Shown here: positions 1 through 7,739 of the stretch, in pieces | Layout of the letters: every line of letters begins with the position of its first letter | How positions within the stretch are numbered: the first letter of the stretch is position 1 | Assembly: GCA_025055755.1 (NCBI GenBank) | Contig: JANWWF010000008.1 | Location: 1 to 55,191, forward strand | Length of the DNA stretch: 55,191 nt | Reading direction: 5' to 3' | Origin: Candidatus Kapaibacterium sp. | GTDB taxonomy: Bacteria; Bacteroidota; Ignavibacteria; Kapaibacteriales; NICIL-2 | Position numbers and translations under genes: made by a program | The notes under the pieces: model-generated | The model's input: the letters and a program-made list of their open reading frames with translations, nothing else | What the model was told of the DNA's origin: nothing | Databases searched by the model: none

Positions 1-132
1 CTTGTTGAACCTAACGATGCAGCTATCGCCCGCTATGAACGCCGCACCGCAGCAGCAGAATTGGCACGAACGTTTGATATGCTTGCAGACAATGGAACCC
101 GATGTCGTCTCGCTGGCGCGAGCACTGTCTAA
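1..132 (+). CDS. C-terminal end of an unidentified protein (5' end outside window)
   Basis: An open frame runs from the first base to a TAA at 130-132 and encodes 43 residues rich in Ala and Arg, ending in AGASTV. No family is recognised. It overlaps the preferred start of the downstream pseudouridine synthase (ATG at 92) by 41 bases, so the two would be translationally coupled if both are real. The downstream gene's own frame is also open to the edge, but its upstream residues do not resemble an S4 domain, which makes this frame the better candidate for the preceding gene. Too little is present to name it. Confidence 0.35.
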   Translation, partial: LVEPNDAAIARYERRTAAAELARTFDMLADNGTRCRLAGASTV

Positions 133-859
133 GCTCGGCTATTGCTCACGCACCAATGCCGCTGCCCTCATTAGAGCAGGGCGTGTTACGGTGGATGGAG
201 TCGTCATCCGCAACCCTTTCTACCGACTTTCTCTCCGGAAGGCAACAATTGCTGTTGACGGACAGCGGATCGAACCACGCTGTACGCACCTGTACTTAAT
301 GCTCAACAAACCTCGCGGCTATGTCGTATCGCACCGGGATGAACGAGGACGGCAGACAATCTACGACCTCATCGAACTTGCCAGCCAGCACCACCTTGTG
401 CCTGTCGGTCGGCTCGATAAAGCCAGCGAAGGATTGCTCTTGCTGACAACCGACACTGCATGGGCAGATAAACTCACGCGCCCCGACAGCCACATTCCTA
501 AAGTGTACCACGTGCATATTCGCGGAAAACTCCGCCCAGAAGATCGCGATCGCCTGCTCACAGGAATTGCTGACCGTGGTGAGTTACTCCGTGCTGCGGA
601 AGTAGAGGTGCTCCGCGAGGGGCCACGGAATCAGTGGCTCTGCATCGTCCTAACGGAGGGAAAAAACCGTCAGATTCGTCGCATGCTTTGCGCTCTTGGC
701 TATTCGATACAGCAACTTGTGCGTGTGCAATTCGGTATGCTAGAGCTTGGCTCCCTTCCCAAAGGGAGATGGCGTCTGCTTACCCCGGAGGAATGTCACC
801 GTGCCGAGATGCCGTATGATCACATGGCAATCGAATTGTCCCATCCGCCTCGTGCATAG
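92..859 (+). CDS. RsuA/RluB-family pseudouridine synthase
   Basis: Predicted rRNA pseudouridine synthase of 255 residues that isomerises a specific uridine in ribosomal RNA. The N-terminal 50 residues form an S4 RNA-binding domain (LARALSKLGYCSR, then AGRVTVDG). The catalytic motif GRLDKASEGLLLLTTD follows, with the active Asp near residue 109. The C-terminal motif GKNRQIRRML is typical of the RluB/RsuA/RluE/RluF group. ATG 92 is chosen because it lies just ahead of the S4 domain; the frame upstream has no family similarity. Length fits the family. Which rRNA position is modified cannot be told from sequence alone, so no symbol is given. The 3' end overlaps the likely start of the next gene. 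Confidence 0.9.
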   Translation: MEPDVVSLARALSKLGYCSRTNAAALIRAGRVTVDGVVIRNPFYRLSLRKATIAVDGQRIEPRCTHLYLMLNKPRGYVVSHRDERGRQTIYDLIELASQHHLVPVGRLDKASEGLLLLTTDTAWADKLTRPDSHIPKVYHVHIRGKLRPEDRDRLLTGIADRGELLRAAEVEVLREGPRNQWLCIVLTEGKNRQIRRMLCALGYSIQQLVRVQFGMLELGSLPKGRWRLLTPEECHRAEMPYDHMAIELSHPPRA

Positions 860-2423
860 CGCGCTGCAAAAGGTATTGCTTTGCCTTGTTGCTGTGTTCT
901 GCGGCTGTAGGTCTGTCCCAGCGGATGCTTTTTTCGGCAGCGTTATCAACTCTTCTGCCGATGAAATCGCTGCCTGCCGTGCTGGAGATGCATTGGTTTT
1001 CTTGCGCGTAGGGCAGGATAGAACCGAAACGCTCCTCACAACCCGGCAATGTACTGACGGCAGTTGGACCACCCCCACAAAGTTGGACTTTGAGCCCCTG
1101 CACCGCTGGCGTGCAGGCAAGCCGGCAATCGCATCCCTCGGAGATGGACGACTCCTCACCGTATTCCCCGCTAACCGCACTGCATCGAATGTGGACCTTG
1201 CAGAAGCATTTTTCGATGGTATTCGCTGGAGCACGCCTGTATGGCTCGATTTGCTCAACTCCTCTTCGTGGGATTCGCAGCCTACGCTTTCCGCCGATGG
1301 GACGCTCTTAGTGTTTTGCTCTGACCGAGAAGGAAACAGAAACCTCTACCTTTCTGTGCGTACAGCACAAGGATGGTCCGCGCCTCGCCCGCTTAGTATC
1401 AACACTGCCGATGATGAGATTACTCCTGCACTCTTGCCGGATAGCTCACTTTTATTTGCTCGGCGTACGGAAAACAGGAGCTATGACCTTTATCGTGCGG
1501 TGCAATCAGCACCGCTTGAATGGACATCTGCCGAGCGCTTGCCGCCTCCAATCAATTCGAATGCCGACGACCTCGCTCCTGTCGTGTGGGATTCGCTGGT
1601 GATTATCAGCTCCAATCGGAATGGCAGTTTCGACCTTTTTAGTTTTATGCTCTGCGGACCGGTGACGCTTCGCATCCAGGTATATCCCTCTGCTTCGGTC
1701 CAGCTACTCGATGGTGTACTCACCGTTGCTTCGAAGACAGCGATAACCACCGTCCCCATTGAAGCGGATGGGAGTGCGATAGTGCCTCTTAAGGCAACAG
1801 AGTACACCATCGTCCGCTACACCAATCAGTGCAGCGGCTTTTCTTGCCAATGGCAATTTTCTGTTCCATGTGACATGCAGCAACATGTTGTGCTGGAGCT
1901 CCCCATCCAGCTACCTGACAGCAGCATCATTTGGCAAGAAACTTTCTCTGCTGCCTTCGCCCCTGAGGATTACCTTCCCGCGACCGTGGAACACCATACC
2001 GCTCTCCAGCTTTTGGCTCGGTACAACTTGGACAGGGCCACCAGAACCAAAAGCACAGCAGAATTGGACAGCACCATGATTAGCGCCGTAGCAGGATCAC
2101 TTGTGTCGGTGTTTCGTTGTGCTCCTTCTGCCCATGTAGAGGTAACTATAGCTGCATCGCTCCCTTCGCGGCCCATCCTATACACTGGAGCACCCCTGGA
2201 TCTTGCCCAGAGTGGTTATCGCCGCACTATACTGCCTGGAAGTATGCTAACGCCTGCCGATGCTGCCCTGCTCCGTGGAATAGCGCTGGAGCACTACCTC
2301 CGTACTACCCTCAGCCAGCATGCAGAGCTTCGCCCCTTTTTACGCCAAGTGCACTGGCGCACACTTAGCAGTGCATCCGATAACGATAAGGTGACAATTA
2401 CCTTGTCTATTACTTCGCCGTAG
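816..2423 (+). CDS. PD40 beta-propeller surface protein with degenerate C-terminal domain
   Basis: A 535-residue envelope protein of unknown role. The N-terminus has a hydrophobic stretch (VLLCLVAVFCGC) that could be a signal peptide or a poor lipobox. Residues of about 60-270 hold PD40 (WD40-like) blades, for example PTLSADGTLLVFCSDREGN and SSNRNGSFDLF. The C-terminal third is a diverged domain that may correspond to the OmpA-like end of the paralogue at 35263-37314. PD40/OmpA proteins are common in Bacteroidota envelopes and some serve type IX secretion; that role here is only possible. The start is uncertain: ATG 816 gives a signal peptide but overlaps the preceding gene by 44 bases; GTG 852 would also work. 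Confidence 0.7.
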   Translation: MITWQSNCPIRLVHSALQKVLLCLVAVFCGCRSVPADAFFGSVINSSADEIAACRAGDALVFLRVGQDRTETLLTTRQCTDGSWTTPTKLDFEPLHRWRAGKPAIASLGDGRLLTVFPANRTASNVDLAEAFFDGIRWSTPVWLDLLNSSSWDSQPTLSADGTLLVFCSDREGNRNLYLSVRTAQGWSAPRPLSINTADDEITPALLPDSSLLFARRTENRSYDLYRAVQSAPLEWTSAERLPPPINSNADDLAPVVWDSLVIISSNRNGSFDLFSFMLCGPVTLRIQVYPSASVQLLDGVLTVASKTAITTVPIEADGSAIVPLKATEYTIVRYTNQCSGFSCQWQFSVPCDMQQHVVLELPIQLPDSSIIWQETFSAAFAPEDYLPATVEHHTALQLLARYNLDRATRTKSTAELDSTMISAVAGSLVSVFRCAPSAHVEVTIAASLPSRPILYTGAPLDLAQSGYRRTILPGSMLTPADAALLRGIALEHYLRTTLSQHAELRPFLRQVHWRTLSSASDNDKVTITLSITSP

Positions 2424-2716
2424 GGAAAGCAGCAAAGGAAGGGAAGCTTCTATGGAGCACCTCCCGCAATGCTACTGAAAGATTCGTTCACAAAGAGCTA
2501 TTACAAAGTCCTCCTTCGACACCCTGCACTTTATCGCTACTGCTGACGCGGTACTGCCCTGCCACTGCAACGAACAGTTTCCAATCCTCTTTTGAGACCT
2601 TTGCTTCCGTCAGCCAAAGATACCTGCGCTGGCAGAAACAGCCGAATTTTCGCAAATGCTGCACCCAACCAGCAAATGTCGTATTTTTGCAACCCAACCG
2701 TCTATTGAAACGCTTT
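2424..2716. other. Intergenic leader of rplU
   Basis: A stretch of 293 bases between the PD40 gene and rplU. I see no convincing gene. The only feature noted is a TAnnTTTG box at 2682-2689, close to rplU, listed separately. No strong hairpin with a T-run was found, so the upstream gene has no obvious terminator. Confidence 0.6.
2682..2689 (+). promoter_or_regulatory. TAnnTTTG -7 promoter box for rplU-rpmA
   Basis: TATTTTTG matches the Bacteroidota -7 consensus TAnnTTTG exactly and ends 27 bases before the rplU ATG at 2717. A clear TTTG -33 box is not visible. The same box stands at similar distances ahead of seven other genes here. Confidence 0.5.
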
Positions 2717-3031
2717 ATGCAGGCAATTGTTGAAATTGCAGGTAAGCAGTACCGCGTTGCTCCTAACCAGCGGCATGTTGTGCCGCATTTGAAAGCAGAT
2801 GTCGGACAAACGCTCGAGTTTCGTACTGTGCTGGCAACGCTCGACGGCGATGCTATTCAGGTCGGCACGCCGTATGTGAATGCCACAGTCACCGCTACTG
2901 TCGTTGCACACGGCAAGGGCGAAAAGGTGCTTGTGTTCAAGAAAAAGCGCCGCAAAGGCTACAAAAAACTCCGTGGCCATCGCCAGCAGTACACAGAAAT
3001 TGAAATCACTGGTATCACACTTGGCACGTAA
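2717..3031 (+). CDS. rplU: 50S ribosomal protein L21
   Basis: Ribosomal protein L21, 104 residues, a large-subunit protein that binds 23S rRNA. The start MQAIVEIAGKQYRV is typical, and the C-terminal half carries the conserved basic segment FKKKRRKGYKKLRGHRQ. ATG 2717 is chosen because L21 proteins begin at this methionine; an in-frame ATG 30 bases upstream would add ten unrelated residues. No Shine-Dalgarno sequence is evident. rpmA follows 3 bases after the stop, the standard rplU-rpmA order. Confidence 0.97.
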   Translation: MQAIVEIAGKQYRVAPNQRHVVPHLKADVGQTLEFRTVLATLDGDAIQVGTPYVNATVTATVVAHGKGEKVLVFKKKRRKGYKKLRGHRQQYTEIEITGITLGT

Positions 3032-3034
3032 GCT

Positions 3035-3301
3035 ATGGCACACAAAAAAGGCGGCGGTTCGACAAAAAATGGTCGAGATTCCAATTCCAAACGGCTTGGT
3101 GTGAAGCGCTTTGGCGGTCAATTTGTTCGTGCAGGCAACATCATAGTTCGCCAGCGTGGCACTCGGTGGCATCCCGGCCAAAACGTGGGATTGGGGCGGG
3201 ACTATACGCTCTTTGCCCTCGTTGATGGCATCGTCAAATTCGAGCGCTATGGCCGCAATCGTCAGAAAGTCTCGGTCTATCCTGTCGAAGCAGTAAACTG
3301 A
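3035..3301 (+). CDS. rpmA: 50S ribosomal protein L27
   Basis: Ribosomal protein L27, 88 residues, whose N-terminal tail reaches the peptidyl-transferase centre. It begins [16 protein letters not shown], the canonical mature-type N-terminus without the cleaved leader found in Firmicutes, and continues with LGVKRFGGQ and [11 protein letters not shown]. It forms a two-gene unit with rplU, 3 bases apart, and is followed by an intrinsic terminator at 3324-3359. Confidence 0.98.
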   Translation: MAHKKGGGSTKNGRDSNSKRLGVKRFGGQFVRAGNIIVRQRGTRWHPGQNVGLGRDYTLFALVDGIVKFERYGRNRQKVSVYPVEAVN

Positions 3302-3323
3302 CAATGTAACGCCAATCCTCAAG

Positions 3324-3359
3324 CGCCCGCATCGGTGATAGCAAGTGCGGGCGTTTTTT
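3324..3359 (+). terminator. Intrinsic terminator after rplU-rpmA
   Basis: An 8-bp GC-rich stem (CGCCCGCA at 3324-3331 pairing with TGCGGGCG at 3346-3353) with a 14-base loop is followed by six T residues. It lies 22 bases past the rpmA stop and 40 bases ahead of mdh. Confidence 0.85.
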
Positions 3360-3398
3360 GTTTCACTACATGTCAAACCATTGCACCGGAGAACTCCA

Positions 3399-4331
3399 AT
3401 GAAGATCACTGTCATTGGCGCTGGAAATGTTGGCGCAACAGTGGCCCATCAGCTTGCCTTAGCGGAACTCGCAAATGAAGTTGTCCTTGTGGACATTGCC
3501 GAAGGTATCCCCCAGGGCAAGGGATTGGACCTTCTGGAGGCAATGCCTGTTGTTGGCTCAGACACGTATGTGCATGGCACCAATTCCTACGAGCCAACGG
3601 CAAACTCGGACATCGTCATCATCACTGCTGGTCTTGCCCGTAAGCCTGGAATGAGTCGCGATGATCTACTGGCTGCTAACGCGAAAATTGTCTCCTCTTG
3701 CGCTGAACAAGCATTTGCCCAGTCGCCCAATGCCCTATTCATCGTGGTGTCCAATCCACTCGATGTCATGACCTATCTTACGCTCCGCGTTACCAAGCTA
3801 CCCCGTCATCGCGTTGTTGGCATGGCGGGAGTGCTCGATACGGCACGCTACCGTGCCTTTATTGCCATGGAATTAGGCTGCTCGGTCGAGGATATCCAGG
3901 CATTACTGCTGGGCGGTCATGGAGACTCGATGGTACCACTGCCCCGTTACACCACGATTGCAGGCATCCCACTGGCACAACTTCTCTCGAAAGAGCGCAT
4001 TGATGCAATCGTCCAGCGCACCAAGGACGGCGGTATCGAAATCGTCAACTATCTCAAAACTGGCTCGGCGTACTACGCTCCGGCTGCCTCGACAGTCGAA
4101 ATGGTAGAGAGCATTGTCAAAAACAAGCGGCGCATTCTCCCCTGCTCTGCGTTATGCAATGGCGAATACGGGCTCGATGACGTCTGCATTGGCGTGCCGG
4201 TCAAGCTTGGCGCAAATGGCATAGAGCAAATCATCGAGATTGAACTGAGCGACGACGAACGCACTTTGCTTGCAAAGTCTGCCGACGACGTCAAGAAGAA
4301 CATCGCGAAGCTAGTCGAACTCGGCTACTGA
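3399..4331 (+). CDS. mdh: Malate dehydrogenase
   Basis: NAD-dependent malate dehydrogenase of the LDH-like type, 310 residues, interconverting malate and oxaloacetate in the TCA cycle. The dinucleotide-binding motif [10 protein letters not shown] is at the N-terminus. The substrate-binding segment [12 protein letters not shown] carries the Arg residues that distinguish MDH from [13 protein letters not shown] follows, and the catalytic His is in [13 protein letters not shown] 3399 sits at the start of the Rossmann fold and has a GGAGAA Shine-Dalgarno-like sequence at 3388-3393. The polX-like gene begins 5 bases after the stop. Confidence 0.96.
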   Translation: MKITVIGAGNVGATVAHQLALAELANEVVLVDIAEGIPQGKGLDLLEAMPVVGSDTYVHGTNSYEPTANSDIVIITAGLARKPGMSRDDLLAANAKIVSSCAEQAFAQSPNALFIVVSNPLDVMTYLTLRVTKLPRHRVVGMAGVLDTARYRAFIAMELGCSVEDIQALLLGGHGDSMVPLPRYTTIAGIPLAQLLSKERIDAIVQRTKDGGIEIVNYLKTGSAYYAPAASTVEMVESIVKNKRRILPCSALCNGEYGLDDVCIGVPVKLGANGIEQIIEIELSDDERTLLAKSADDVKKNIAKLVELGY

Positions 4332-4335
4332 TGCC

Positions 4336-6009
4336 ATGCACAGCCGCGATGCTGCGCACATGCTAGACCGCTATGCGCTGTTGCTGGAGATAGCCGGCGA
4401 AAATCCATTTAAAGCACGCGCATTTGCCGCTGCGGCGGAGATGCTGGCCCAGCATGACCAATCGCTCCACGATCTCATCGAGAGCGGTTCTCTTCACCAT
4501 GTGCGAGGCATCGGCGAAGGTATTCTGGCTGTGCTCGAAGAGCTCGACCGCACTGGCACAATCTCCCATCTTGCTGCACTCGAGCAGCAGATACCACCGG
4601 GAGTAATTCAGCTGACCGAGCTGCGAGGCGTAGGTCCAAAAAAGGCGCGGCAACTTTGGTTGGACTACGGTATCACCAGCATCGAGCAGCTCGAGCGTGC
4701 ATGCCAGGAGCAGCGCGTTGCCACCTGGAAAGGATTCAGTGCAAAAACGCAAGCCGCACTGCTGGAAGCAATCGCCTTCTGGCGCTCAACACGCGGACGT
4801 ATCCAGCGCCATAAGGCATGGCGCTACGTCCGTGCATTGCAGGAAGTGCTCCAGCAGCACGGCGCTATGCAAGTTTTTGCTGCTGGTCCTTTGCGTCGCG
4901 GTGCAGAAGTAATCGAGGAAATTGTGCTGGTGGCTGTTGTTCTCAATCCAAGCACTTTCCAGCCACCGGAAGGATTCCAGGCAGCAGGTTCATTCCGCTA
5001 CCGTCATCTCACCGCTGATGTCCCTATCACGCTTATCGTAAGCGAGCCGGAATCTGCGGGCACTGCCCTATTCTTTGCCACAGGCAGCGAAGAGTTCATC
5101 GCCGCTGCAGTAGCGTCTATGCCCGTGCCTCCACTGCCTCGAGAAGAGGATGTATTCGCTGCGCTGAACTTACCTTTCATCCCCCCAGAATTGCGCAACG
5201 ATGCTGCGATCGTGCAGCAAGTACGTGCTGGCGCGAGTCTTCCGTCGCTGATTACTCTTGGCGACATGCGTGGAATGATTCACGTGCACACCACTTGGAG
5301 CGACGGACAAAACACCATCGAAGAAATGGCACTCCACGCGCGCCAGTTGGGATTTGAGTACATCGTCATTTGCGATCACAGCCAGAGCGCAGCGTATGCA
5401 GGTGGTTTAACCGTCGAACGTGTGCTCCAGCAAAAAGCAGAAATCGAAGCTCTCAACAAACGCCTGCAAGGCATCACTATACTGCACGGTATCGAAAGCG
5501 ACATTCTCCCCGATGGTTCACTCGACTATCCCGACGAGGTCCTTATCCATTTCGACGTCGTAGTTGCCTCTGTGCACACTCACTTCAATCTTTCGCGTCA
5601 TGAGCAGACAGCACGCATCCTCCGCGCGATAGCGAATCCATACACAACAATTCTCGGTCATCCAACGGGACGGCTGTTGCTGCGGCGTAGCGGCTACGAT
5701 GTGGACCTTGACGCAATCCTTGCTGAGGCAGCTCGCACAGGTACAGTCATCGAGTTCAACGTCAATCCGTATCGGCTTGATCTGGACTGGCGCCACCATC
5801 GGACTGCTACTGCGAAAGGCGTTCGCTTCGCCATTGATCCCGACGCACACAGCATCGAAGGCATGGCGGAAATAACCGATGGCATCACTGTTGCCCGTCG
5901 AGGTGGACTCACCGCTGCAGATGTGGTCAACACCCTTTCTCTCGAGCAGTTTCGTGCTTTTACCACCCAGCTGCGACATAGCAAGCACCATCGTGTCTCT
6001 GCTCTATGA
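4336..6009 (+). CDS. PolX-family protein with intact PHP domain and degenerate polymerase site
   Basis: A 557-residue protein with the architecture of bacterial PolX: helix-hairpin-helix regions (about residues 1-150), a Pol-beta palm (about 160-260) and a C-terminal PHP domain (about 310-550). PHP metal-binding motifs look complete: HVHTTWSDG (316-324), CDHS, GIESDI, SVHTHF, GHPTG and DPDAHS, so a 3'-5' exonuclease or phosphoesterase activity is plausible. The palm motif normally reads GS-x-RRG followed by D-x-D; here it is GPLRRGAEVIEEIVL, with Glu195 and Val197 where the two metal-binding Asp are expected. A candidate third Asp (228) remains. Polymerase activity is therefore doubtful. It overlaps lspA by the ATGA at 6006-6009. 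Confidence 0.88.
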   Translation: MHSRDAAHMLDRYALLLEIAGENPFKARAFAAAAEMLAQHDQSLHDLIESGSLHHVRGIGEGILAVLEELDRTGTISHLAALEQQIPPGVIQLTELRGVGPKKARQLWLDYGITSIEQLERACQEQRVATWKGFSAKTQAALLEAIAFWRSTRGRIQRHKAWRYVRALQEVLQQHGAMQVFAAGPLRRGAEVIEEIVLVAVVLNPSTFQPPEGFQAAGSFRYRHLTADVPITLIVSEPESAGTALFFATGSEEFIAAAVASMPVPPLPREEDVFAALNLPFIPPELRNDAAIVQQVRAGASLPSLITLGDMRGMIHVHTTWSDGQNTIEEMALHARQLGFEYIVICDHSQSAAYAGGLTVERVLQQKAEIEALNKRLQGITILHGIESDILPDGSLDYPDEVLIHFDVVVASVHTHFNLSRHEQTARILRAIANPYTTILGHPTGRLLLRRSGYDVDLDAILAEAARTGTVIEFNVNPYRLDLDWRHHRTATAKGVRFAIDPDAHSIEGMAEITDGITVARRGGLTAADVVNTLSLEQFRAFTTQLRHSKHHRVSAL

Positions 6010-6668
6010 AGCGCTTTTGGACTTTCATCATTGCTGCGATGCTTGTGCTTTTTGACCAAGCAACAAAGCTTGCGGTCAAGGGCTTTTCTCTGTTCGGCAT
6101 CGAGCACCACGGCATGCAGCTTGGACAGTCATTTCGGCTGTTAGGAGAAACAGTCCGCATAACGTTTGTGGAAAATCCGGGCATGGCATTTGGTATCGAA
6201 TTTGGGGCAGCGAAAATTTTTCTGAGCCTGTTCTCCCTGACTGCAGCTGGTGCAATTGCATTCCTGCTTTGGCGCATGCAGCAGCACAAGGTAGCGTGGT
6301 ATGTGCAGCTTGCGTTTGCTCTCATCTTGGGTGGTGCTGCGGGGAATTTGATCGATCGCATCTTCTATGGTGTGCTCTATGGCGATGCACCACTATTCTA
6401 CGGGCGAGTAGTGGACTTTTTGGATGTCGATATCCCCGATGTGCGAATTGGCACGTTCGTGCTCGAGCGATGGTGGGTGTTCAACATTGCTGATGCTGCT
6501 GTCTCGTGTGGATTGATCCTGCTGCTTATAGTGGGGCATCACATGCCGCCTTTGCACTCTCTGCTGCGCCAACCATCAGCAACAGTACCATCGAACGACA
6601 CGCAGAGCGTCTCTGAGATATCCACGCAAACTTTCTCCGCATTCCCCGATCGAGAAGGAACCGGGTAG
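6006..6668 (+). CDS. lspA: Lipoprotein signal peptidase (signal peptidase II)
   Basis: Inner-membrane aspartic protease that removes signal peptides from prolipoproteins. It has about 220 residues, longer than the usual 160-170 because of a 45-residue polar C-terminal tail. Family motifs are visible: FDQATK near the N-terminus, VENPGMAFG, GGAAGNLIDRI with the first catalytic Asp, and FNIADAAVSCG with the second. Four membrane segments are apparent. The start overlaps the preceding stop as ATGA, suggesting coupled translation. Several predicted lipoproteins in this window would be substrates. Confidence 0.95.
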   Translation: MKRFWTFIIAAMLVLFDQATKLAVKGFSLFGIEHHGMQLGQSFRLLGETVRITFVENPGMAFGIEFGAAKIFLSLFSLTAAGAIAFLLWRMQQHKVAWYVQLAFALILGGAAGNLIDRIFYGVLYGDAPLFYGRVVDFLDVDIPDVRIGTFVLERWWVFNIADAAVSCGLILLLIVGHHMPPLHSLLRQPSATVPSNDTQSVSEISTQTFSAFPDREGTG

Positions 6669-6722
6669 CCATTCCCTGCCGTTTGGTGATAGACTCAATG
6701 AGCATGGATTTCGCTACCGGTA

Positions 6723-7433
6723 ATGCAACGAGTGGTCGGCGTTGATGGGTACCGAAGTGGATGGATCGCAGTAGAGTTGCACGTTGAGCATACTCACCTC
6801 CTTACCGTAACCGCCCGCCATGCATCCCATGTTAGTCATCTTCTCTACGACTATGCCGATGCCGCAGCAATTGCAGTAGATATGCCCATTGGGCTATGGG
6901 ACGACGGCCGAGCACGAGCGCGCCCCTGCGACACAATTGCTCGCAACATACTTGGCTTGCGCGCCAGCACAATCTTTTCTCCTCCCACTCGGGCAATGCT
7001 CTCTGCATCGAGCTATGAATCGCTTCGGGGCGCTGGATTGAGCATTCAAGCATTCCATCTTATTCCTTCGATTCGCCAGCTTGATGAGCTGCTCACGCCA
7101 GCAATGCAAGAGCGCATTTGGGAATCGCATCCGGAGCTAAGCTTTACAGCAATTACAGGAACGCCAATCTGTGCCTCCAAGCACACGCGCAAGGGCAGCA
7201 TGCAACGCATCGCAGCACTATCTCACGCATTTGGACTTTCCCCCGCTGCGATGGAAACGCTGGTTGACGATTTGCGTCGAATGCTGCACATGCCAACAGC
7301 AGCAACCCGCGATATCATCGATGCATTTGCCCTGGCATGGAGTGCATGGCGTTCCGTTCGCGGTTGTGCAGAGGTGTGCACAGGCGAGCCCGCAACCGAT
7401 TCGCGTGGTCTTTTTATGGCTATTCGCTACTGA
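6723..7433 (+). CDS. DUF429 family protein (predicted RNase H-like fold)
   Basis: A 236-residue protein of the DUF429 family, whose members are predicted to have an RNase H-like fold; no activity is established. The N-terminal strand VVGVDGYRSGWIAVEL and the following AVDMPIGL carry the conserved acidic residues. SHPELSF and DDIIDA-like segments (here RDIIDAFALAW) occupy the usual C-terminal places. It stands alone between lspA and a gene-free stretch. Function is unknown. Confidence 0.8.
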   Translation: MQRVVGVDGYRSGWIAVELHVEHTHLLTVTARHASHVSHLLYDYADAAAIAVDMPIGLWDDGRARARPCDTIARNILGLRASTIFSPPTRAMLSASSYESLRGAGLSIQAFHLIPSIRQLDELLTPAMQERIWESHPELSFTAITGTPICASKHTRKGSMQRIAALSHAFGLSPAAMETLVDDLRRMLHMPTAATRDIIDAFALAWSAWRSVRGCAEVCTGEPATDSRGLFMAIRY

Positions 7434-7595
7434 ACCAGTCTATATGCACTCTGCGTCTCTTAATGCGGAGGCGGCAGAATGCAAAACAAAAGACGCGCAA
7501 GAAAAAACTGTGCCATTATGGAAGGAAAAAATTCTTGTAACCATCGACAAAAAAAGTGCTTGCATGCGCGGAGGTGCCATATTATTTTCGCGCTG

Positions 7596-7690
7596 GGAGA
7601 GAGTACGTGATGCCTCCTTTCGTTGTGGTGGTGAAAGGTCTCCGGGGAGTGCCCCTCGATGTTGTGGTGCGTCGAGGGGCATTTCTTTTT
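7596..7690 (+). ncRNA. Candidate small RNA: two hairpins with identical GTTGTGGTG loops, second one a terminator
   Basis: Hairpin 1 has an outer stem GGAGA (7596-7600)/TCTCC (7639-7643) and an inner stem CCTTTC (7616-7621)/GAAAGG (7633-7638). Its loop contains GTTGTGGTG (7622-7630). Hairpin 2 has a perfect 9-bp stem GCCCCTCGA (7651-7659)/TCGAGGGGC (7672-7680), and its loop again contains GTTGTGGTG (7661-7669). A T-rich tract follows, so hairpin 2 looks like an intrinsic terminator. A TATTTTCG box at 7583-7590 (one mismatch to TAnnTTTG) sits 5 bases before hairpin 1. Because the downstream gene has its own box at 7701-7708, a free RNA is favoured over a leader. The strand is inferred from the T-run. 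Confidence 0.45.
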
Positions 7691-7700
7691 CAAGACAGAG

Positions 7701-7708
7701 TATCTTTG
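7701..7708 (+). promoter_or_regulatory. TAnnTTTG -7 box for the amidohydrolase-like gene
   Basis: TATCTTTG matches the consensus exactly and ends 31 bases before ATG 7740. It lies downstream of the terminator hairpin, so the gene is probably transcribed independently of the RNA candidate. Confidence 0.5.
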
Positions 7709-7739
7709 AATTGTTTCACTACTGTCTCCGATATGCAGA

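Larger units (their letters stand above)
7434..7739. other. Intergenic region with a small-RNA candidate and a promoter
   Basis: A stretch of 306 bases without a convincing protein gene. Its first half is A-rich and featureless to my eye. Its second half holds a paired-hairpin transcript candidate (7596-7690), then a TAnnTTTG box for the next gene. Confidence 0.6.

Noticed and set aside
2702-3415. A minus-strand frame covering rplU, rpmA and the terminator
   Set aside because: Antisense to two ribosomal protein genes and crosses a strong terminator; no similarity seen.
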